Shown here: positions 57,401-63,525 of the stretch, piece by piece
How the letters are laid out: every line of letters begins with the position of its first letter
How positions within the stretch are numbered: the stretch's first letter is position 1
Source: Paraescarpia echinospica
Lineage: Eukaryota > Annelida > Polychaeta > Sabellida > Siboglinidae
Assembly (NCBI GenBank): GCA_020002185.1
Contig: CM034543.1
Location: 11,057,258 to 11,121,257 of the forward strand
Reading direction: 5' to 3'
DNA: 64,000 nt
Position numbers and translations under genes: made by a program
Notes under the pieces: model-generated
What the model saw: only the letters and a program-made list of their open reading frames with translations
Told to the model about the DNA's origin: nothing
Databases searched by the model: none

Positions 57401-58714
57401 CCTGCTAATCAGACACTGAGTGAGCCTGAGATGATTTGTGAGATGATTGAACTTTTTTAACTTATTTAACATATTTAACTTATTTTAACTTATTTATTTA
57501 ACCGATATAACTTTTATTACTATTTTTTATTTTGTATATTGCAAGTACATTTGTTTTATTTGTTTTAATATACTGCTACATTCCAAATGAATTTCCCTCC
57601 CAAGGGACAACATAGTATTGTGAGTGATTGCGTGATTGATTCTCAAAACTTTGATTTTTAAAGTTTGCTACAATTTTAGCAATAAATCAAAAACTACTGA
57701 AGATATTTCAACAAATGAGGTATCATTTTAAAGTTCATCATCCGTGGAATTCATAAAGTTAAATAACTTAATTTCACAAGTTTGCAACTTAGTACTGACT
57801 TTGCTGCTGCAGGGCAAATTTGGTAACTTACGGTGTCCAGCCATGACAGAGAGAGCCATGATAGCGTTCCGCCTGACTGACTTCTCTTCATGACTGATGA
57901 GCTTCAAGAGAGGTTCCACAGCATCGAGGTCCAGCATCATCTTCTTGTTGTCATCACCTCAACAAAACGCAACCGTCATGTTTCCGGAAATACATTGATT
58001 CAAAATAAAAGTACTAATATGTAGATATTACCACCCCAGAACTTTGAGAAAGCCCTCCAGGAAAGCCGTGCATATCTAAACACATAAGTAGCTAACTCTA
58101 AATAACTCCCTTCGTGTTTTTTAAATACATCACCAATTGGTAGATCAGAGGTGCAAGGAACGGAATGAAGATAGAAAAAGGTAAGTGGACTCGGGCCCCT
58201 GGGAGGAGATACATTTAGACAAGTTACAACAATTTATAATTGTAATTAGGTGTAGCTATCAGAGTAGATTTACTACTGCAACAGAACTGCGATAGCTTTA
58301 CCACATTACATTTATTACAATGCTATTGCAATAGCGTCATAATTACTGCAATTGTATCGCGATTTTGTCACTGAATAGCTAATGGTCACAAAAGCAGCAT
58401 AGCTTAAAGAAAATTAGCTTAAATGTTACAATAAATAAATTAGTTACTTAAGATAAATATAAACACTGAATATCTCAAACAAGTTAGACAAAATAGAATA
58501 GTAACAATAAAACAGTGTTGAAAAAAATTTAATTGGCTTTAAAATGGCATAAAATACATGGAAAATCAGTCAAATGTACTTAAATAGATGACTTACTTTT
58601 GTCAATGAATCTATAGATGGCGTCACATGCCCGGGTGAGTACGTCTTCCTCCGGACTGCCCAACATGAGAATCACTGTCGTCGCATTTCGGCTCTCCACC
58701 ACCAGGATGTCAAA
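30980..58714 (-). CDS. ARMC3: Armadillo repeat-containing protein 3 (ARMC3), 20 exons visible
   Basis: Coding exons in transcript order: 58714-58597, 57957-57832, 56160-56089, 55516-55341, 52579-52453, 48491-48352, 47344-47203, 44146-44045, 43404-43252, 42344-42236, 41811-41635, 40753-40681, 39363-39227, 38385-38261, 37377-37239, 36728-36630, 34664-34449, 34049-33887, 31696-31592, 31087-30980. All joins are GT-AG and phases agree throughout, giving 868 codons before TAA at 30982-30980. The N-terminal two thirds are armadillo repeats (VEPLLKLISHEEKSVRRNA; PIMDLLKSEYPVIQHLALSA; GIDPLIKMLKSDSGDVREAS). A charged linker follows (exons 36728 and 34664), then the EDR1/CTR1/ARMC3 peptidase-like domain (NFSWELPMSQLKF; TLVRGEYNRAWNEVML; CYLVDLVHHPGRLM). 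Order and size match vertebrate ARMC3 (about 870 aa). A Lys-rich loop (exon 47344-47203) is extra. The family is linked to cilia and sperm flagella. Only the short first coding exon (before FDILVVES) is missing. Confidence 0.93.
31371..31475. repeat. (AT)n-rich microsatellite in an ARMC3 intron
   Basis: This is an interrupted TATA/ATATAT run of about 100 bp within the intron between the last and second-last coding exons. Confidence 0.9.
32200..32790. repeat. Three to four diverged ~155-bp tandem units
   Basis: The word GTGGCAC/G with AACACAAGG or ACCACATG occurs at about 32,207, 32,366, 32,516 and 32,680. Each is followed by a recurring block of AAAAGTTACTG, TTTTTGAG, GCATTTTGG..GGCCCTG and AATGATT. 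The array ends in GACGGCAGACGCAGAGTGAT, which resembles the GACGGACG-type end of an interspersed repeat found in marine animals (from memory). It lies in the intron 31697-33886. Confidence 0.65.
33410..33790 (+). mobile_element. 3' fragment of a LINE (RT C-terminal tail)
   Basis: The frame 33450-33755 begins MDNIVDWTRLPLP and ends QLQKMAQDRGRWRAVVGSLC. The pairing of 'DNI..WT.L.L' with 'A.DR.RWR..V' is typical of the very C-terminus of several LINE reverse transcriptases. About 150 bp between the two halves is unrelated and may be a later insertion. It lies in an ARMC3 intron, antisense. Confidence 0.6.
34665..36629. other. ARMC3 intron, microsatellites only
   Basis: This AT-rich intron contains an (AT)n run at 36,053-36,076 and a long (GT)n run at 36,405-36,465. 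No embedded gene or element is recognisable. Confidence 0.5.
36405..36480. repeat. (GT)n microsatellite
   Basis: This is a near-perfect GT dinucleotide run of about 30 units followed by GCATGCGTGC, in an ARMC3 intron 150 bp downstream (in transcript terms) of exon 36728-36630. Confidence 0.95.
37868..38208 (-). mobile_element. tRNA-derived SINE, near full length
   Basis: This copy is similar over ~320 bp to the copy at 47402-47722. On the minus strand it has a tRNA-like head, a middle part containing GTTCGTTTCATGTTGCTCCA, and a tail with AAAGCACTTTGAGCAG. The tRNA-like promoter is damaged here (GATTTTATCCCGG in place of the B box). It lies between two ARMC3 exons. Confidence 0.75.
39455..39585 (+). 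mobile_element. 3' fragment of the tRNA-SINE
   Basis: AAAGTGTAAAGCACTTTGAG followed by ACTGCGTTATATATAAG matches the tail of the SINE at 47402-47722, here in the opposite orientation. Only the last ~130 bp are present, as expected from 5'-truncated retroposition. Confidence 0.75.
39600..40680. other. ARMC3 intron, nothing recognised
   Basis: This AT-rich intron sequence has only scattered T-rich and AATA-rich words. I see no gene, element or regulatory site. Confidence 0.4.
40840..41115 (-). mobile_element. Degenerate tRNA-SINE copy
   Basis: Blocks such as CCTCTGGCAGAACTGTTCAT, ATTCAGCCATGACGTAATTA and CACTGTCTATAGCCATGTAC follow the same order as in the 47402-47722 SINE. The head has lost its tRNA features. 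Confidence 0.6.
41245..41525. repeat. (CA)n-rich microsatellite block
   Basis: This is about 280 bp of CA repeats interrupted by ACACTCATAC, ACATGCAC and similar words. It produces two meaningless His/Thr frames. Confidence 0.95.
41848..42060 (+). mobile_element. LINE reverse-transcriptase C-terminal remnant
   Basis: The frame 41850-42101 contains VVRYRRLQWFGHDCRMPNEN. The RRL.WFGH..RMP pattern is a hallmark of the C-terminal region of many LINE reverse transcriptases. Only about 70 codons remain. It is antisense to ARMC3 in the intron 41812-42235. Confidence 0.7.
42480..42800 (+). repeat. Dispersed repeat family D, copy 1
   Basis: TTATCTTTCATTGTCCAGTT and AGCAATAAATCAAAAACTAC recur at 56,875 and 57,675, and in reverse at 58,725-58,990. 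The family is about 300 bp in this copy. No coding capacity or terminal repeats were seen. It lies in an ARMC3 intron. Confidence 0.7.
43430..43700. repeat. Low-complexity T/A-rich tract
   Basis: TTTTATT and TTAATTTTA words dominate in an ARMC3 intron immediately upstream (transcript sense) of the exon 43404-43252 acceptor. Confidence 0.85.
44915..45285 (-). CDS. ARMC3: Possible alternative 3'-terminal exon of ARMC3
   Basis: A 3' splice site (GGATATGCAG) at 45286 joins in phase 1 to the donor of exon 47344-47203 and opens a 122-codon frame ending at TAG 44917-44915. The peptide is Ser/Arg/Gly/Thr-rich (SMSKSRLGRVSTMG, GRRSSVGRQQLQ). It has no armadillo motif and is GC-richer than the intron around it. 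I see no good phase-1 donor inside it, so it would be a terminal exon producing a truncated ARMC3, or an unannotated insert. The main transcript can skip it because 47344-47203 also joins in phase to 44146-44045. Confidence 0.4.
45300..47190. other. ARMC3 intron, nothing recognised
   Basis: This is AT-rich intron sequence. Two stretches (45,310-45,480 and 45,505-45,680) repeat each other weakly (GGTGCATGGGTATTT versus GGTGCATAGGCATTT, then TTTAAAGAA, TGACATG.A.A.ATTGTATG), a diverged ~195-bp direct repeat. No gene or element is supported. Confidence 0.45.
47402..47722 (-). mobile_element. tRNA-derived SINE, best-preserved copy
   Basis: On the minus strand the head GGAGCGCAGTGGCATAGTAG continues with CTAGAGC (pol III A box) and, about 40 bp on, GGGTTCGAATCC (perfect B box). 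The body contains TGCTCCAGTTCACTCAGCTG, and the tail AAGCGCTTTGAGCAG then GCGCTATATACGAACTTGCC. About 320 bp in total. Five other copies or fragments in this window share the order. Transcription would be by RNA polymerase III and mobilisation by a partner LINE. Confidence 0.85.
47725..48351. other. ARMC3 intron, nothing recognised
   Basis: This is AT-rich sequence between exons 47344-47203 and 48491-48352. Only the GGTAGGTAGGTA run near 48,318 stands out. Confidence 0.4.
48492..49409. other. ARMC3 intron, left part, no gene
   Basis: This is AT-rich with no motif. The last ~50 bp (AATAACTACCATCATG then CACCAATTGG) are shared with 58,098-58,140, where a single relative of the 91-bp unit lies. 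Confidence 0.5.
49410..50774. repeat. Tandem array of 15 x 91 bp in an ARMC3 intron
   Basis: The anchor GGTAGATCATATACCAGTGG starts at 49410 and recurs every 91 bp to 50684 without indels, so there are 15 complete units differing by substitutions only. On the minus strand (the ARMC3 sense strand) each unit contains GTAAGTGTATCTCCTCCCAG, i.e. a consensus 5' splice site and, 14 bp later, a pyrimidine-rich AG. A single diverged unit with the same left flank is at 58,131-58,220. Confidence 0.95.
50850..52229. mobile_element. Non-autonomous pogo/Tigger-like DNA transposon
   Basis: The ends are inverted: left CAGTAGTCCCTCTCTTCAG, right (reverse complement) CAGTAGTTCCTCTCTTCAG. Both are flanked by TA (50848-50849 and 52230-52231), the target duplication of Tc1/mariner/pogo elements. 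Near the ends are repeated words like GTGTCCGCTCATCGGAGGGA and GTGTCCCCTCATCAGAGGGA, typical of Tigger-type termini. The 1,380-bp interior has no transposase frame, so it would need a transposase supplied elsewhere. It sits inside a 30-bp minisatellite: the left flank ACATTACAACATTGCCATA is one unit of the array at 52235. Confidence 0.8.
52235..52424. repeat. 30-bp minisatellite, six units
   Basis: Units of the type GGCATGTAAAATTACAACAT plus ten more bases follow one another at 30-bp steps from 52235. One further unit is on the far side of the pogo-like element (50831-50849). The array ends about 30 bp from the splice donor of ARMC3 exon 52579-52453. Confidence 0.85.
52600..53430. other. ARMC3 intron, nothing recognised
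   Basis: This is AT-rich with TTATTATTA words (52,670-52,770). Short frames lack motifs. Confidence 0.4.
53510..54345 (+). mobile_element. Decayed hAT-superfamily transposase (ZBED5/SCAND3-like C-terminal half)
   Basis: The pieces in order are: LHCMIHRYALASEV followed by NTTKSSALNTRL (53,520-53,640), LKLWVSNVNYGHFNMYDRLI (53,850-53,910), and near 54,235-54,310 AYLCEHGFTELFCMKNKHRV with RLCVTDGL. These are the usual landmarks of the hAT dimerisation/C-terminal region in ZBED5-like transposases. Frameshifts and stops interrupt all of it. The N-terminal BED finger and terminal repeats were not found. It is antisense in the ARMC3 intron 52580-55340. Confidence 0.7.
54350..55340. other. ARMC3 intron, nothing recognised
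   Basis: This is AT-rich sequence between the hAT remnant and exon 55516-55341. No gene, RNA or repeat match was seen. Confidence 0.4.
56335..56500 (+). mobile_element. Degenerate 3' part of the tRNA-SINE
   Basis: TGGATGGCTGAATGCATCCAAG, TGGTCTGCCAGGGGATGTAA and ACTGTGCTTTATAAGAACAT parallel the body and tail of the SINE family in the opposite orientation to the 47.4-kb copy. It is strongly diverged. Confidence 0.5.
56865..57000 (+). repeat. Dispersed repeat family D, copy 2, 5' part
   Basis: TCTTTCATTGTCCAGTTTAT and the following ~110 bp match 42,495-42,610. The match stops at about 57,000 and resumes at 57,645, so the copy is split. Confidence 0.7.
57001..57644 (+). mobile_element. ~640-bp insertion splitting repeat D, probably a retroposon
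   Basis: It interrupts repeat family D. The 3' side contains TGAATTTCCCTCCCAAGGGA and ends TGATTGCGTGATTGATT, the form of a LINE/SINE 3' end with a short microsatellite. No coding frame with a motif is present. The boundaries are estimates from the loss of similarity to copy 1. Confidence 0.5.
57645..57800 (+). repeat. Dispersed repeat family D, copy 2, 3' part
   Basis: AGCAATAAATCAAAAACTAC at about 57,677 and the flanking ~150 bp match 42,630-42,780. It ends about 30 bp from the donor of ARMC3 exon 57957-57832. Confidence 0.7.
58080..58225. repeat. Single-copy relative of the 91-bp array unit
   Basis: CACCAATTGGTAGATCAGAG ... CCTGGGAGGAGATACATTTA resembles one unit of 49410-50774 and shares its left flank (TAAATAACT...GTGTTTTTTAA). 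It lies in the ARMC3 intron 57958-58596. Confidence 0.8.
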
Positions 58715-58724
58715 CTAAAACACA

Positions 58725-58995
58725 ATTTGTGAAATTGAGTTCTGGCACCTTTTTTGATTTCACAGACCATGGGATTTTAAACAATACCTCATTTGTTGCG
58801 ATAATTTCAGTACTTTTTGATTTACTGCTAAAAATGAAGCAAACTTTACTACGTTTTGAGAAATGAGGCAATTTTGACTGATATTATCTGTTGTTTTTCA
58901 ATGTGTGGGTTCGTAGCTAGTTTGGGATTATTTGTCTAGGAAAATAAACCGGACACTGAAAGATGGTATTATAAGGTGAGCATTTTTACCAAAAT
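58725..58995 (-). repeat. Dispersed repeat family D, copy 3 (inverted)
   Basis: In reverse complement this contains AGTAAATCAAAAAGTACTGA and GAGGTATTGTTTAAAATCCC, matching the middle of copies 1 and 2, and AACAACAGATAATATCAG toward the far end. It sits just upstream of the first visible ARMC3 exon. Confidence 0.6.
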
Positions 58996-59072
58996 CACAA
59001 AATTTATGGGACGTGACCTAGACGGCTATTTTTAGTTCGTGTTCAGAATAGGCCTGTGACTAAATACCCGGT

Positions 59073-59372
59073 TTGCTGAGATGGGTGACATATGTGACAC
59101 AGAGTCACGTCTTCCCAGTGAGGAGACAGCCCTTTCCCAAGAAGCAGCCCTTTCTTGCCAGCTGTCCCCCAGGATACTGCTTCTCCTTCGCATCCTATGG
59201 CCGTTGCAGAAACACAAAGTGTCCCTACATTCATGGCTGTCACACCTGTCACGGTCCCCATGCCGCATCGCAATGTCCAGCAAAACATCCATGCCAACCC
59301 CAGGGTCCAACCCAGGCTCCCAACACCTATACACGTCGACCAGCTCTTCAGGCTCCTAAACGAAAGTAAATA
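59073..59372 (+). pseudogene. DIRS-like Gag C-terminal zinc-finger fragment
   Basis: The frame contains PPGYCFSFASYGRCRNTKCP followed by YIHGCHTCHGPHAASQCPAK. The CCCH finger followed by C..C...H....C is common at the end of DIRS/Ngaro Gag proteins and would bind element RNA. The upstream Gag body is missing or unrecognisable. It overlaps the start of the RT frame. Confidence 0.65.
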
Positions 59373-60405
59373 TGACCAGGGTTTGCTGCACGAAATATGT
59401 TTGGGATTTTCGGTAGGTTTCCGTATTGCGTTCCATGGGGACCTAACTGACAGACCGATGCCAAGTAATCATCCTTCTATTATGGAAAACTTGTCTATTG
59501 CAACAGAAATGATTCACAAAGAACAGCAATTAGGTTGTATTGCAGGCCCCTTTTCAGCACCACCGTTTCATAATTTGGTTGTATCACCCTTAGGTCTCAT
59601 CCCAAAGAAAGAGCCAGGGAAGTTTAGAATTATTAATGATTTGTCGTTTCCAAAGGGGAATTCCGTTAACTTTGGAATACCAAAGGAGTGCTGCTCTGTG
59701 TCGTATGAGAATTATGATTATTTTATTTCCTTGTTAACATCATTGGGCCAGGGATGCTTTATTGCTAAAGCAGATATATAGTCGGCGTTCCGAATTATAC
59801 CTGTTCATCCTGATGATTACCATCTTCTAGGCTTTAGATTCGGTGGTCAGTATTTTTATGATAAATGCCTACCAATGGGTTGTTCCATTTCCTGCAAGGT
59901 CTTTGAGCAGTTCAGTTGCGCTCTGCAGTGGATTTTACAAAGATTATATCACGTTACAACTATGAGTCATATTTTAGACGACTTCATTTTCTTGGCAAAA
60001 TCTGAGTCGGTTTGCCAAGTATATCTGCAACACTTTCTATCTGTGGCTGATTTGTTGTCAATTCCAGTGAAACATAGTAAAACCGTGGTACCATCTACAT
60101 GCGTAACTGTGCATGGTATTGAGGTAGACACTTTGCTTATGCAGGCCAGATTGCCACAGGACAAACTGGAAGCAGCTATTACTTTAGTCAAGTCATTTAG
60201 TCGACGAAAGAAAGTTACATTGAGGGAACTTCAGTCGTGTATAGGATCTTTAAATTTCGCAGCAAAGGTCATTGTCGGTGGCCGTCGATTTTTAAGAAGA
60301 TTAATCGATCTTACAAAAGGTCTTGTAAAACCCCATTTCCACATTCGCTTAGGACAGGAAGCGCGACTCGACTTAGCTGCTTGGTACGTTTTTGAAAAAT
60401 TTTAA
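59155..60405 (+). pseudogene. DIRS-like reverse transcriptase, one stop codon
   Basis: One frame runs from 59155 to 60405, broken only by TAG at 59779-59781 (in ADI*SAFR, a conserved RT block). Recognisable RT blocks are PLGLIPKKEPGKFRIINDLS, CFIAKADI (first Asp), CLPMGCSISCKVFEQF, and SHILDDFIFLAK (the LDD catalytic pair). The frame ends at TAA 60403-60405, where a one-base slip in an A/T homopolymer separates it from RNase H. Confidence 0.8.
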
Positions 60406-60895
60406 TGGAACATCTCTCATTATTCACGATGAGTGGCAGTCCTCGGAAAGGTTAGAACTATTCACAGATGCCTCTGGTTTGGGGTTTGCGGGCACATTGA
60501 CAGGTCAGTGGTTTCAGGGTTATTTGGCCTCCATCATATGGCTGGAGTTCAATATAGCGGTCAAGGAATTATTCCCAATTGTTCTGGCATTGAGCTTGTG
60601 GTCTAAGGTCCTTACAGACAAGCGGCTTCTCGTGCTATGTGACAACGAATCGGTTGTCTATGTCATAAACAATCAAACAAGTAAAGATAAAAGACTTATG
60701 TCCCTCATCCGTACTATGACAGTGTCCCTGATGCGAAATAATGTGATACTACGGGCAAAACACGTTCCAGGAAAACAGAATGTAATCGCTGATGCATTAT
60801 CTCGATTCCAGGATACCCCCGAAATGCGCAAGCAGTATGGCCTCAAGCGAGAACAGTCGGTCATCCCGCCGAATCTCATGCCCTGGCCACTGTAA
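60392..60895 (+). pseudogene. DIRS-like RNase H domain (frameshifted from RT)
   Basis: LELFTDASGLGFAGTL (first Asp), WLEFNIAVKELFPIVLAL (Glu), VLCDNESVVYVINNQTS (Asp) and HVPGKQNVIADALSRF (His and the last Asp) give the full RNase H active-site pattern. The domain is open to a TAA at 60893-60895 but starts without its own good start codon, because it should be fused to RT. It would degrade the RNA strand during reverse transcription. Confidence 0.8.
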
Positions 60896-61791
60896 CACAA
60901 CAGCTGTTGGAAGGTGCGCTATGTAGTCTAAGTACAAGAGCTTACAAAAAGAATGTCGAAATGTTTAAACAATTTTGTCAGTCAGAACTTCACATAACAT
61001 ATTGGTTTCCAGCTAAGACGCCAGCAGTTGTTTCCTTTATAGCATTTTGCTTCCAAAAAGGGTATGCATCATCATCAATCACTAGTGCGTTATCAGCAAT
61101 TTCTTATATCCATAAGATGCACAACTTGGAGGTTCCATCTGCCGCATTTGTAGTCAGGAAGCTGTTGCATGGGGCTGCCAAGCTCAGGCCGTCAAATGAT
61201 CAGCGGGCGCCGGTAACAAAGTCAATTTTACACCAATTGGTACTTTCTTCACCTCACATCTCCATTTGTTATTATAATAACGTTCTGACTACAGCTATGT
61301 ATTTGTTCGCTTTTCATGCATTCCTTAGAATTGGAGAAATTGCTGTAACTAAGGCATCTCAGTCTAACAGTGTATTGCAGTTGAACCAGCTTTCAGTTAC
61401 TACAGAAGAATGCACAGTGGTCTTTCATTCATATAAACACTATCAGGGTCCTCCAGTATCCTTGGTTATTTCAGCACACGCAGGTTCCCCTTTCTGTCCA
61501 GTTCAAGCTATCAAACCTTACCTGGCAGTAAGACGCAATTCTCAAGGACCATTGTTCATATTTCCTGGGGGCACTCCAGTGTCAAAATCTTTCTTTGGCG
61601 ACCAATTAAAAAAGTCGTTGGCTTGGGCAGGCCTTTCCAATTCATCCTACAAGGGCCATAGTTTCCGCATAGGCGCAGCAACAACAGCAGCTATGCAAGG
61701 AGTAGCAGACGAGGAAATCCAACAAATGGGGCGGTGGAAATCCCAGGCTTTTAAGAAATACATAAGAATCCCCATGCTACAGCTGCAATAA
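60895..61791 (+). CDS. DIRS-like tyrosine recombinase, intact frame
   Basis: This is an open frame of about 295 codons, overlapping the end of RNase H in another frame (no ATG at the front, so expression by frameshift, re-initiation or splicing is likely). The N-terminal helical DNA-binding part (STRAYKKNVEMFKQFC ... GYASSSITSALSAISYIH) is followed by the catalytic part with all expected residues: Arg in AFLRIGEIAV, H-x-x-R in KGHSFRIGAATTAA, Trp in MGRWKSQAF and Tyr in KKYIRIPM. It would insert the circular DNA intermediate without target duplication. It is the best-preserved gene of the element, which suggests recent arrival. Confidence 0.88.
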   Translation, partial: TQQLLEGALCSLSTRAYKKNVEMFKQFCQSELHITYWFPAKTPAVVSFIAFCFQKGYASSSITSALSAISYIHKMHNLEVPSAAFVVRKLLHGAAKLRPSNDQRAPVTKSILHQLVLSSPHISICYYNNVLTTAMYLFAFHAFLRIGEIAVTKASQSNSVLQLNQLSVTTEECTVVFHSYKHYQGPPVSLVISAHAGSPFCPVQAIKPYLAVRRNSQGPLFIFPGGTPVSKSFFGDQLKKSLAWAGLSNSSYKGHSFRIGAATTAAMQGVADEEIQQMGRWKSQAFKKYIRIPMLQLQ

Positions 61792-62300
61792 ACATGTTAC
61801 AGGCCCAACATATAACTTCAACAAATTTGCTGCATTGTTGCAACATCAGAGGTGTTTTCTACTTAGGTGGGACACCATGGGATGTAACAATGTGGAAATT
61901 AAAAAGTTACTATATATACACTAACTATAGACCAGTGGTGCAAATTGTATTGGAATCATGATGTGCTTTCTACTTAGGTGGGGCATTGAGTGATATAGCA
62001 AAGAGATGCACATTTCTTTGAATACCTATGGAACTACATGATCTTGTTAACGGATTGTCAGCTTACATGTTTTCTACTTAGGTGGGGCATGGTTTGCTGC
62101 ACATGTATAAAACTTTTATTAACGCTACTGGTATATTAGGGCGACACAGATAAGGTTTTAAGGGACATATTACTTGCTTCGGTTGTATCAACTTGCATAT
62201 TCGTTTCGCATTAACATATCGTTCTGGTATTACAAGGCAAGGCTAACTTGCAGCGGTATGCTTTCTACTTAGGTGGGGCATGCTAATTGCAAGAGTTAGG
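61792..62300 (+). repeat. Element 3' region with four copies of TTCTACTTAGGTGGGGCA
   Basis: The ~20-bp motif occurs at about 61856, 61967, 62071 and 62262, the first with GGGACA instead of GGGGCA. The spacing is 111, 104 and 191 bp and the DNA between is unrelated. All copies are in the same orientation. See the findings. Confidence 0.9.
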
Positions 62301-63244
62301 ATGTTAAGACTTAATTTTTTTTTAAACGGTGATTGTACATGGTCCGGTGACACAGAATCCTAGGGTGTGGGTGGGGGGCCATTCTAAATGGCCGGGTGTG
62401 GTTGGTTCCCCTCACCTTTGCGGTAAATTATTTATTAGAATTATATAGGCTAAGGCACTTCATGTACATATTGTATTGTATGGTTTAATGTTTGGCTTAA
62501 TACAAAGCTCTGGTACAAACTTACATCTGCCTTGTTATTTACAGCAAACTAGCTACGATTCTGAGTCAGTAACACCACTACATTAACAGGGAACACTGTC
62601 CCACATAAAGGTATTTATGTTTTAGGTCACATACCATTCAGTCTAAAACATAAAAAACACAAGTTATTCAAGGTAATAATTCCAAGTTGCATTCTTACGG
62701 TACAATTTGGTTGTGTTGAGTTATGAGAATCATGTCAACGGAGGATGAACAACATGTAAAGTTTACAGTGATATCAGTGTCATCCACATATGTTATTTGT
62801 TGCGATGTTATGGGTGGTTGAACTGACGCATCCAAAAAATTCAAGTTTTAAGACAGACTATGTCAAAGTTAGGTATTTATCTTTCAAATGAATGAACGTT
62901 TATTCAGAACATTGATAACAATATATATACAAGACAAGACAACCAAACAAGTTTAACTATAATACAAGTCAGAATATACAATGTTTGAAGGGGGTAAATA
63001 CGAAGTCATTAACTTTTGTGTAATCACATACCATTCAATCTAGGACATCAAAAATACAAGTTTTTAAAGGTAATAATTCCCAATTGCATTATTAAAACTG
63101 GTGGTAGTTTTTCTGAACATGACGAAAGACGAAAGTTTATACTTTCACCCCAGTGAATATTGCATATTTCATCAGGTTTGTGAAATGTACCATGTGGCCC
63201 AAACTGTTGTGGCCTGTCATATATATAGCAGGTATCCATTCCTG
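62301..63244. other. Flank of the DIRS-like element, no gene
   Basis: A G-rich stretch (62,363-62,400) is followed by AT-rich DNA. An ~80-bp sequence at 62,626-62,710 is repeated at 63,022-63,105 (CACATACCATTCAGTCTAAA versus CACATACCATTCAATCTAGG). No exon of ARMC3 could be identified here. Confidence 0.5.
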
Positions 63245-63525
63245 CTTAAAAATGCTTTACACATCAACCAAGTTGCTTATTCAACAGAACAAACACCATT
63301 TGAACTTCTTTGGGAAGAATTCAGCCATGCGGCAATTTCTGCACGAAGACTATGAATTTCCTACACAAATGTCCATCTCTGCCAGATACACATTTATACA
63401 GCTGAGTGAACTGAATCAACATGGAATGAATGAATTTGCCTAAGATTTGAAATGGCAACATAAGGATTTGAACGTGGAATCTCTGAATAGAGAATCTGGC
63501 GCTCTATACGATACACTGCTGTACA
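63245..63525 (-). mobile_element. tRNA-SINE copy, diverged
   Basis: AAAAATGCTTTACAC, GGGAAGAATTCAGCCATGCGG, CAGCTGAGTGAACTGAATCA and AAGGATTTGAACGTGGAATC follow the order of the SINE at 47402-47722. The B-box region is AGGATTTGAACGTGG on the plus strand, so it is damaged. Confidence 0.75.

Larger units (their letters stand above)
59040..62300 (+). mobile_element. DIRS-like (probably Ngaro-type) tyrosine-recombinase retrotransposon
   Basis: From left to right it has a Gag-like CCCH/CxxC zinc-finger segment, reverse transcriptase, RNase H and a tyrosine recombinase, all on the plus strand, followed by a non-coding tail containing four copies of a 20-bp motif. The use of a tyrosine recombinase instead of a DDE integrase defines the DIRS order. 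No methyltransferase lies between RNase H and recombinase, which points to Ngaro-type rather than classical DIRS. The RT contains one stop and one frameshift; the recombinase frame is intact. The left end is not delimited, so Gag is truncated or diverged. Confidence 0.85.
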
